A stretch of 5,184 nucleotides of DNA from an uncultured bacterium. GTDB taxonomy: Bacteria > Cyanobacteriota > Vampirovibrionia > Gastranaerophilales > Gastranaerophilaceae. The notes beneath the pieces are model-generated. The model saw nothing but the letters and a program-made list of their open reading frames with translations, did no database searches and had not been told where the DNA came from. Where the stretch lies: contig CACYCU010000197.1 in the NCBI GenBank assembly GCA_902772945.1, positions 1 to 5,184 of the forward strand, written 5' to 3'. Position numbers and translations under genes: made by a program. Below, one piece after another: positions 1 to 4,613 of the stretch; position 1 is the stretch's first letter; each line of letters begins with the position of its first letter.

Positions 1-204
1 ACATTCGCATCCGTTATAGTATCTTTTGTGAGGTTTACCTTCAGCGTATTTGTTGGTTAATACGCTTCCGCAAGCTTCCATTACGGCGCGGGATGTTATA
101 TTTTCGCTTGCAATAAGTTCGATAGTATTTTGTTGTCTGTCCAATTCTTTTTCAATAGCTTCTGCAACAGCAGGATCAACTTTTTTTATGTTATCTAAAT
201 TCAT
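1..204 (-). CDS. glyA: Serine hydroxymethyltransferase, N-terminal 68 codons (cut by window edge)
   Basis: Serine hydroxymethyltransferase is the cytosolic PLP enzyme that converts serine and tetrahydrofolate to glycine and methylene-tetrahydrofolate, feeding one-carbon metabolism. Only the start is present, and the frame runs open through base 1. The visible residues carry the family's N-terminal signature: IELIASEN, then a VMEACGSVLTNKYAEG segment, then KRYYNGCE. These are the conserved helix and loop that contribute to the active site and dimer interface. The lysine that binds PLP lies beyond the window. The ATG at 202-204 is well supported, with an AGGGAGA Shine-Dalgarno six bases upstream and the expected family N-terminus. 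The gene lies 55 bases after fliR on the same strand but has its own strong promoter, so it is probably not functionally tied to the flagellar genes. The residue after CE is C where many homologues have Y, a minor variant. Identification is very secure. Confidence 0.96.
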   Translation of the reverse strand, partial: MNLDNIKKVDPAVAEAIEKELDRQQNTIELIASENITSRAVMEACGSVLTNKYAEGKPHKRYYNGCEC

Positions 205-226
205 ATACACTCTCCCTGTTGCATTC

Positions 227-255
227 ATTATAGGCTAAATTTTAAAATCTGACAA
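227..255 (-). promoter_or_regulatory. Sigma70-type promoter for glyA
   Basis: Read on the minus strand, the fliR-glyA gap holds TTGTCA (250-255), a 17-base spacer and TATAAT (227-232). This is a perfect -10 and a five-of-six -35 at ideal spacing. Transcription would start near 219-221, leaving a leader of only about 16 bases that is mostly the AGGGAGA ribosome binding site (211-217). No operator or hairpin is visible. The promoter is predicted from sequence only. Confidence 0.8.
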
Positions 256-259
256 TATA

Positions 260-1039
260 TTAAATTATATTTGAATAAGACATGAAATAGTCCGAAATAA
301 CGTTAATTAACATTGGCAAAATCCATATCATAATAGCTGCGCCAAGAACGGGTTTAAATAAGAAACTCAGTTGAAAAACGTTAACTTGCGGTGCTGTTTT
401 TGAAATTACGCCCAAAATAATATCCTGTCCTAATGTTGCCAAAAGAATCGGAGAGGCAATCTGCAATCCCATAAACAAAACATTCGATGACATTTTTATT
501 ACATAATCTAGATTAACCAATTCGGTAAGCGGAATTATTGTTGCATCAAGCGGAAAAATTTCAATGCTGTGTACAAGTGCACTTAAAAGCCAATATACTC
601 CGCCAAGTTGTATAAAAATTATCAATCCCAAAAATTGAAAACATTTTCCAACAATGGATACCTGTGATGATGTTGTCGGATCTAAAACCATTGCTGATGA
701 TAAACCCATTTGCATATTTACCATATCACCGCCGGCATCAATTGCAAGAAGTATCAACTGTGCAACATAACCTAACAATGCGCCTACAACCATATTCAAC
801 AATATAGATAATGCAAAGGATTCTTTTATAATTGTTACATCAGGTTTTACAATTCCTGTCAATACTATTGTTATCAATAGAATAAGGCCAAGTTTTACCA
901 TACCGGGCATTTCTTTTCTGTTAAAAACAGGAGCCATTCTGAAAAAACCTAAAAGTCTCGCAAAAATAAAAATTCCTGCAGCAAGATATGCATTCAACAT
1001 CGGAAACATTTTCATAATATCAGCCAATAGTTGATCCAC
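260..1039 (-). CDS. fliR: Flagellar biosynthesis protein FliR (export gate)
   Basis: FliR is an integral inner-membrane subunit of the flagellar type III export gate. With FliP and FliQ it forms the helical pore through which rod, hook and filament subunits pass. The 259-residue length is typical. Family landmarks are RLLGFFRMAPVF near residues 28-39, the AGGDMVNMQMGLSSAMVLDP stretch at 102-121, and TAPQVNVFQLSF near 215-226. Several hydrophobic segments cover nearly the whole protein. The start is GTG at 1037-1039: a GGGAGG Shine-Dalgarno (1047-1052) sits seven bases upstream, and this GTG shares its first G with the TAG stop of the preceding gene, which points to translational coupling. It is the last gene of the operon here. 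flhB, which often follows fliR or is fused to it, is absent, and glyA comes next. The injectisome homologue SctT is the alternative name, but FliO in the same operon favours the flagellar reading. Confidence 0.95.
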   Translation of the reverse strand: MDQLLADIMKMFPMLNAYLAAGIFIFARLLGFFRMAPVFNRKEMPGMVKLGLILLITIVLTGIVKPDVTIIKESFALSILLNMVVGALLGYVAQLILLAIDAGGDMVNMQMGLSSAMVLDPTTSSQVSIVGKCFQFLGLIIFIQLGGVYWLLSALVHSIEIFPLDATIIPLTELVNLDYVIKMSSNVLFMGLQIASPILLATLGQDIILGVISKTAPQVNVFQLSFLFKPVLGAAIMIWILPMLINVISDYFMSYSNII

Positions 1040-1401
1040 TATCTATCCTCCCTTAAAACAGGTTTTTTCCGTTCTGGTAAAGAGTTTGTGAAATCGAGTG
1101 TAAATGCTGAAATTCCCTCAGTTTCAGAAACATTTGTTTGATTTTCATTAACAGTTACATTTATTGTTTTTATACCGTCATTGGTTTCAAAAACAATGTC
1201 AGTTGCTCCTTCGCTTTTTGATTTTAGGATAAGCATGTTTTTAGAATTATCAATAGTAAAGAAAGGTAATATTGATACTATTGTTTCATCTTTTGAATAT
1301 ACAAAATTTACCGGCGTATCCGATAAAATAACATAATCTTCAAACGCTGATACTTGTGTAGGTATTAACAGTATTAAGATTGCAAAAATATATTTTTTCA
1401 T
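1039..1401 (-). CDS. Small exported protein resembling the pilus/secretin assembly N-terminal domain
   Basis: This 120-residue protein has a clear signal peptide: MKKY, a hydrophobic core, and a likely cleavage after VSA at residue 19. The mature part should therefore be periplasmic or outside the inner membrane. Residues about 25-86 look like the small beta-rich domain at the N-terminus of CpaC/RcpA-type secretins (the Pfam pilus formation protein N-terminal, or T2SS-T3SS_pil_N, type). The resemblance lies in a strand, a 'TIDNSKNMLILKSKSEGATD' stretch near 50-68, then a diglycine-like turn replaced by NDG and a final strand INVTV. There is no secretin pore domain, so it is a stand-alone domain. 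A charged, proline-containing tail (ERKKPVLREDR) ends the protein. It sits exactly between fliQ and fliR, overlapping each by one base (TAATG and TAGTG), so it is co-translated with the export gate. Its role is unknown. A periplasmic partner of the gate, the rod or the basal body is an inference. The domain match is by eye and moderate. Confidence 0.72.
   Translation of the reverse strand: MKKYIFAILILLIPTQVSAFEDYVILSDTPVNFVYSKDETIVSILPFFTIDNSKNMLILKSKSEGATDIVFETNDGIKTINVTVNENQTNVSETEGISAFTLDFTNSLPERKKPVLREDR
1047..1052 (-). promoter_or_regulatory. Shine-Dalgarno that fixes the GTG start of fliR
   Basis: Minus-strand GGGAGG lies seven bases before GTG (1037-1039). It sits inside the last codons of the upstream gene. 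It is the strongest ribosome binding site in the operon and supports the non-ATG start. Confidence 0.75.
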
Positions 1402-1889
1402 TATCTGCCCAATATTTTGTTAGTTTCTACGAAATCAGGTTTTGGCATTGGAGTTCTGGGACTCGGAATGTATTTCATTTTTTGTTGTTGATCGATAAAC
1501 GGAACTTTGCCGGGATTTTTCATAATCTCATCTATATCAGATTGATTTCTAAATTTATCAGTCATTTCTTTTTCAAACGGAGTTGTATATTTGTAATAAT
1601 TTGCGGGCAATACATAGGATTCCGTTTTTGGAATGTGGTTGAATGCTATTGCAACACCATCAATGACAAAACCTTTTAGCAAATTTATAAAACCCATTCC
1701 GCCTATTACAATTACAAGAAATACTCCCAAAATTTTAGGAGCGGCAGCAATTGTCTGTTCCTGAACCTGTGTCACAGCCTGCAAAATACCTACTACAAGG
1801 CCTATTCCTGCTGCTACAAGTACGCAAGGCATGGATATTGCAAGCATTAATAAAAATCCTTTTGCTAAATATTCTGTTAAAACTTCCAT
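1401..1889 (-). CDS. fliQ: Flagellar biosynthesis protein FliQ with long C-terminal extension
   Basis: FliQ forms two-helix hairpins that wrap the FliP-FliR core of the flagellar export gate in the inner membrane. Residues 1-85 match the family: a first hydrophobic helix (about 11-37), the conserved loop LQAVTQVQEQT at 36-46 followed by PKILGVF, and a second helix (about 53-72). Normal FliQ ends at about 89 residues, but this one has 162. The extra 77 or so residues (86-162) are hydrophilic, rich in proline, lysine and aromatic residues, have no membrane segment, and match nothing I recognise. In known gate structures the QEQT loop faces the cytoplasm and the termini face the periplasm, so the extension would lie on the periplasmic side. 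The ATG is preceded by AAAGGA at good spacing, 13 bases after fliP. The stop overlaps the next start by one base. The FliQ identity is secure, while the role of the tail is unknown. Confidence 0.93.
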   Translation of the reverse strand: MEVLTEYLAKGFLLMLAISMPCVLVAAGIGLVVGILQAVTQVQEQTIAAAPKILGVFLVIVIGGMGFINLLKGFVIDGVAIAFNHIPKTESYVLPANYYKYTTPFEKEMTDKFRNQSDIDEIMKNPGKVPFIDQQQKMKYIPSPRTPMPKPDFVETNKILGR

Positions 1890-1902
1890 ACAATATCCTT
1901 TC

Positions 1903-2544
1903 TTAATTATAACTTGATACTAATCCCTGTACTATCAATGCCCAACCATCAACTGCAATAAAAATCAAGAGTTTAAACGGCAGTGAAATAATTGTCGGAG
2001 ATAACATAAACATACCTAAAGCAAGTAATATGTTTGCGACAACAAGGTCAAGAACTATAAATGGTACAAATATTATGAAACCAATTTCAAAAGATGTTTT
2101 GAGTTCGCTTATGATAAATGCTGGTGCAACTTGCCATACAGTCAATTCATCCGGATTTTCGGGAGCTTCGCCTTTCGAAAGTTCGACAAAAAATGCCAAA
2201 TCGCTTTCCCTTGTCTGTTTAAGCATAAACTCTTTCAAAGGTTTTGATCCTTCACTGATAGCTTCAATAATGTTTTGATTTTTTTGATAAGGTACTGAAC
2301 CAAGATCATACATTTTTTGAAAAGTCCCGCCCATAGTATAAAATGTTAAAATCATTGCAAGTCCAATGATAACAATTGACGGTGGAACTTGTTGAGTACC
2401 CATTGCTGTTTTTAACATTGAAAATACAATTACAAATCTTAAAAAGCTTGTCATACAGCAAAATACTAACGGCAATAATGAAAATACCGTCATTACAATA
2501 AGCATCTGTATTACAGGATTCATATCCTTTAAAATTGTATCCAT
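1903..2544 (-). CDS. fliP: Flagellar biosynthesis protein FliP (export gate)
   Basis: FliP is the core subunit of the flagellar type III export gate; five copies with one FliR build the pore in the inner membrane. The signatures are strong: TSFLR (32-36), AMGTQQVPP (47-55), KPLKEFMLKQTR (101-112), AFIISELKTSF (142-152) and ISLPFKLLIFIAVDGW (186-201). Four hydrophobic segments are visible, near 11-30, 55-72, 153-180 and 186-209. At 213 residues it lacks the long cleavable signal peptide of the enterobacterial protein (about 245 residues) and starts directly at the first membrane helix, like the injectisome SctR proteins and many other short FliPs. The start ATG has AGGGAAG upstream, overlapping the TAG stop of fliO nine bases away. 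Family assignment is near certain. Flagellar rather than injectisome naming rests on the neighbouring fliO. Confidence 0.97.
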   Translation of the reverse strand: MDTILKDMNPVIQMLIVMTVFSLLPLVFCCMTSFLRFVIVFSMLKTAMGTQQVPPSIVIIGLAMILTFYTMGGTFQKMYDLGSVPYQKNQNIIEAISEGSKPLKEFMLKQTRESDLAFFVELSKGEAPENPDELTVWQVAPAFIISELKTSFEIGFIIFVPFIVLDLVVANILLALGMFMLSPTIISLPFKLLIFIAVDGWALIVQGLVSSYN

Positions 2545-2553
2545 TTTTCTTCC

Positions 2554-2925
2554 CTATATATTATTTACTATGTTTTTAAATACTTTTTTATTTTTTTTGT
2601 GATTTGTCTGTTTGGCTGAAAAGTCAACAATAACCGGCAAATCATCTACAGAAGATTCAGTATTTTGTTCTACATATTCATTTCCGTTAAGTCTTGAAAT
2701 AAGAGATGTTCTTTCTGCATCAGAAGCTACTAAAAATCTTTCTTTTCCTGCTCTTATAACGTATAGATTTTTGCGTGGAGCTAAAGTAATACAATCTTCT
2801 ACATTCAAAAATTTTGAATTAGAAGTTCCGCTATAAGAAAATTTCTTATAAACGAATACGGCAAGGAAAATAACGCCTATCATTGCCGCCGTATAAACAA
2901 TAAAACTTAAAAAATATCCGCTCAT
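2554..2925 (-). CDS. fliO: Flagellar biosynthesis protein FliO
   Basis: FliO is a small bitopic inner-membrane protein that helps FliP oligomerise during export-gate assembly. This 123-residue protein has one N-terminal membrane helix (about 5-27), a basic stop-transfer YKK, then the compact cytoplasmic domain typical of FliO. That domain reads as a strand of LNVEDCITLAPRKNLYVIRAG (40-60, split here by eye into two strands), then ERFLVASDAERTSLISRL (62-79). The 'L-x-PRK-LYVIRAG-x-x-FLV' pattern is the best family marker. The last 25 residues are lysine and asparagine rich. The order after the SpoA gene and before fliP is the usual flagellar order. Its start overlaps the upstream stop by one base (TAATG). 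FliO is poorly conserved, so context carries part of the call. Its presence argues for a flagellum rather than an injectisome, since injectisomes usually lack FliO. Confidence 0.88.
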   Translation of the reverse strand: MSGYFLSFIVYTAAMIGVIFLAVFVYKKFSYSGTSNSKFLNVEDCITLAPRKNLYVIRAGKERFLVASDAERTSLISRLNGNEYVEQNTESSVDDLPVIVDFSAKQTNHKKNKKVFKNIVNNI

Positions 2926-4103
2926 TATATATCCTCATCCTCAAGTTCAAAGTCACTATAATCAAATTCTTCTTCTTCGTTTTGATTATTATTATTTTCT
3001 TCAGGTACGTTGTTTTCTTCGATTTGTTCTGCAGGGCTTACTTCTTGCTCTTCTGTAATTTGTTCAGAATTTTCAACAATATTTTCTTCAGGAGTAATTT
3101 CTTCTTTTCCTGCAACGACTTCTTCAATTTTTACACCGTATCTGTCATTTACAATAACAAGTTCACCCCTTGCAATTGCTTTATCTTCAACGCTGAGTGT
3201 AATTTTGTTATCGTAAATTGAAGTCAAATCAACAACCAGTCCTTTTTCAATATTTTTCAGTTCTCCGAGAGTTATTTTAACAGTATCGAATTTTGCAGTC
3301 ATTTCGACTTCAATACTGTCCCAAAGATTTGTGTTTTCTTCCATCTCGTCTTCTCCTCCCTCATTATCAAAAGGTATTACCAAACCCAGATTAGGGTTGA
3401 TATTTATCTCTTTTTCGTAGTCTTTAAATTTTAGTATCATGTGATGAGAGTTGCTGTTGTCAAAAACAACAATGTCATCTTTTTCTATATGTTTGATGTC
3501 AATAAGTTTAAATTTTGTTGAACCTACTTCTATGTTTACATCAATTTTACTTGTTGCAAAATCGTCTTCGTTAAACTTTTCTTCTTGTGATGTTATAATA
3601 TCCGGTTTTAGTAAAACATCAGGTAATGTTACAATAAATTTTCCTGTTGTATTTTTTTCAATATCTTTTAGCAAAAATGTCAGGTGAATAACGTCAAAAT
3701 TAGTTCGTTTTAAAGTAGGAGGCGCAGGTGCTAAAAGTTTTGTTAAAGAATTGTATACATAATCATTAAAAGCGGTTATTATTTTAGCTTCCAAGTCAGT
3801 TAATTTATTAAGATTAAATTTCCCGTTAGCTTTACCGAGAGCCTTATCTAATATTATACTTATTGTTTTTTCAGCTGATCTGAAAAATATGTCATATTGT
3901 GCATCTATCATTATTTTAGTTACAAAATATGAATCCTTGTCCATAAGCATATTAATGTTCTTGCTTATTCCAAGCAGAATAAATTGAAATCCGGGCAGAA
4001 AAAATTCATCGCTGGCATTTTGTATCACCGATGGATAAGATTTTGCATACCAGTCGTATTGCGCATATAGTTCATTTGTGTTTACAACATTTTGTGCTGA
4101 CAT
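2925..4103 (-). CDS. FliM/FliN-family switch protein with two SpoA domains and acidic tail
   Basis: SpoA proteins form the cytoplasmic C-ring of flagella (FliM, FliN) or the sorting platform of injectisomes (SctQ), where they dock substrates and carry switching. In this 392-residue protein, residues about 75-165 resemble part of the FliM middle domain: LTDLEAKIITAF at 101-112, and LTFLLKDIEKNTTGKFIVTLP at 141-161. Residues about 187-240 form a first SpoA domain. Residues about 260-330 form a second, strongly FliN-like one, with VKITLGELKNIEKG (275-288) and DKAIARGELVIVNDRYGVKI (307-326). The order resembles FliM fused to FliN, or SctQ. The N-terminus has no visible EIDALL-type CheY-binding motif. 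The tail (333-392) has 25 acidic residues and only one basic residue. It is the first gene of the operon. The ATG has only a modest ribosome site (GGCGGAT). Its last codon overlaps fliO by one base. SpoA membership is secure; the FliM half is less so. Confidence 0.88.
   Translation of the reverse strand: MSAQNVVNTNELYAQYDWYAKSYPSVIQNASDEFFLPGFQFILLGISKNINMLMDKDSYFVTKIMIDAQYDIFFRSAEKTISIILDKALGKANGKFNLNKLTDLEAKIITAFNDYVYNSLTKLLAPAPPTLKRTNFDVIHLTFLLKDIEKNTTGKFIVTLPDVLLKPDIITSQEEKFNEDDFATSKIDVNIEVGSTKFKLIDIKHIEKDDIVVFDNSNSHHMILKFKDYEKEININPNLGLVIPFDNEGGEDEMEENTNLWDSIEVEMTAKFDTVKITLGELKNIEKGLVVDLTSIYDNKITLSVEDKAIARGELVIVNDRYGVKIEEVVAGKEEITPEENIVENSEQITEEQEVSPAEQIEENNVPEENNNNQNEEEEFDYSDFELEDEDI
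2928..3110 (-). other. Low-complexity acidic tail coding segment of the SpoA protein
   Basis: These bases encode residues about 332-392, a Glu/Asp/Asn-rich stretch with 25 acidic side chains in the last 60 residues, including runs such as NNNQNEEEEF. It is expected to be disordered and cytosolic. The DNA is simple-sequence-like on the plus strand (repeated ttc and tta triplets), so length may vary between strains by slippage. That last point is an inference. Confidence 0.7.
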
Positions 4104-4187
4104 ATCCGCCCCATAACTACCATAGATTATTAATCAAATCTTCACATCAATCATTTAATGGATATTTTTTAAAAATCAAGTTACATA

Positions 4188-4216
4188 TTGACACTTTTCT
4201 AAAAAATCGTCATAAT
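4188..4216 (+). promoter_or_regulatory. Sigma70-type promoter for the RWYD-repeat gene
   Basis: A perfect -35 TTGACA (4188-4193), a 17-base spacer and -10 CATAAT (4211-4216, five of six) make this the best promoter in the window. Transcription would begin near 4222-4224, immediately at the AAAAGGAG ribosome site, leaving a leader of about 13 bases. An upstream GTG at 4218 would then lie outside the transcript. Confidence 0.85.
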
Positions 4217-4220
4217 AGTG

Positions 4221-4228
4221 AAAAGGAG
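4221..4228 (+). promoter_or_regulatory. Shine-Dalgarno that decides the start of the RWYD-repeat gene
   Basis: AAAAGGAG lies seven bases before the ATG at 4236. This, with the promoter position, favours that ATG over the in-frame GTG at 4218, which has no ribosome site and would put the Shine-Dalgarno inside the coding region. Confidence 0.8.
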
Positions 4229-4235
4229 TTTAGTT

Positions 4236-4613
4236 ATGAAAGAAGAGTACACCAATCATCAAAGACGCTGGTATGATAAAGATCCTGTTTTGTCGCAGGC
4301 TGTTCATACACTTGAGCATACGGATGATGAAACACAAATTAGAATTGCACTAAATCTTATTAAAATTATTATTGAACACAATATTGAAGATGAAAAATTT
4401 GAAGCTGTAGAAGATATCATTGATGCAGTCGGTTTAGGGTTGGATGATAACAGAAAAGGTCGTTGGTATGATATTGATACAACTTTGAGAACAGCAATGA
4501 ACATGCTTCAAAATTGTCCGGATACTACTCAGCACATTATTGCCAAAGAAATGGCAAAGATGGTAGTTGACTGTATTAAAAAAGATGAAGATTCAGAAGA
4601 AGAAGAATTATAA
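4236..4613 (+). CDS. Hypothetical acidic protein with two RWYD repeats
   Basis: I do not recognise a named family for this 125-residue protein. It has no signal peptide or membrane segment and is predicted cytosolic, mostly helical and acidic, ending in DEDSEEEEL. It is built from two similar units: residues 11-53 and 76-118 align without gaps, with about 16 of 43 identical positions. Each begins RWYD-x-D, followed by L, A and L at helix-like spacing, then TQ, an alanine, a hydrophobic helix and an acidic end. A linker (54-75) rich in acidic residues and glycine joins them. The ATG is chosen for its AAAAGGAG site and the promoter position. It is divergent from the flagellar operon and convergent with the next gene. 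A regulatory or adaptor role is conceivable but nothing in the sequence proves it. It is likely a real gene, given the strong promoter, ribosome site and protein-level repeat. Confidence 0.85.
   Translation: MKEEYTNHQRRWYDKDPVLSQAVHTLEHTDDETQIRIALNLIKIIIEHNIEDEKFEAVEDIIDAVGLGLDDNRKGRWYDIDTTLRTAMNMLQNCPDTTQHIIAKEMAKMVVDCIKKDEDSEEEEL
4266..4589 (+). repeat. Two-copy internal protein repeat (43 codons each, 195-base offset)
   Basis: Copy 1 spans 4266-4394 and copy 2 spans 4461-4589. They share RWYD, a D two residues on, L, A and L positions, D-x-TQ-type residues, K and a terminal DE. Similarity is mainly at the protein level, so the duplication is old rather than a recent DNA repeat. Conserved aromatic and charged residues at the start of both suggest a shared fold and binding surface. 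Confidence 0.75.

Larger units (their letters stand above)
4104..4235. promoter_or_regulatory. Divergent intergenic region between the flagellar operon and the RWYD-repeat gene
   Basis: This 132-base, very AT-rich spacer must hold the promoters of both divergent units. The plus-strand promoter is clear and is listed separately. For the minus-strand operon I see only weak options. One is TTGATT (4174-4179) with a 16-base spacer and TAAATG (4152-4157). AATAAT-like boxes nearer the gene are the others. None reaches the quality of the other two promoters here, so an alternative sigma factor or an activator is possible. A perfect 5-1-5 inverted repeat, GATTATTAATC, lies at 4125-4135 and could be an operator, though in AT-rich DNA chance is also likely. 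The A/T tracts at about 4162-4175 could act as an UP element for the plus-strand promoter. Confidence 0.45.

Noticed and set aside
50..238. Plus-strand open frame of 62 residues
   Set aside because: It lies antisense to glyA, whose minus-strand protein shows the SHMT signature, and it has no ribosome site.
1380..1679. Plus-strand open frame of 99 residues
   Set aside because: It is antisense to the fliQ extension and the start of the secretin-N-like gene. Its composition (many F, I and Y) is typical of an AT-rich shadow frame. I also considered whether it, rather than the FliQ tail, was the real gene, but the FliQ frame runs unbroken to the coupled TAATG.
2982..3221. Two overlapping plus-strand open frames (2982-3221 and 3010-3216)
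   Set aside because: They mirror the low-complexity acidic tail of the SpoA gene, where stop codons are rare on the other strand. No ribosome site or family resemblance.
4125..4135. GATTATTAATC inverted repeat as a firm operator
   Set aside because: It is only 11 bases in AT-rich DNA and occurs once, so chance is a good explanation. Kept only as a note.
4218..4235. GTG at 4218 as the start of the RWYD-repeat gene
   Set aside because: It would place the Shine-Dalgarno inside the gene and lies upstream of the predicted transcription start. The ATG at 4236 fits better.
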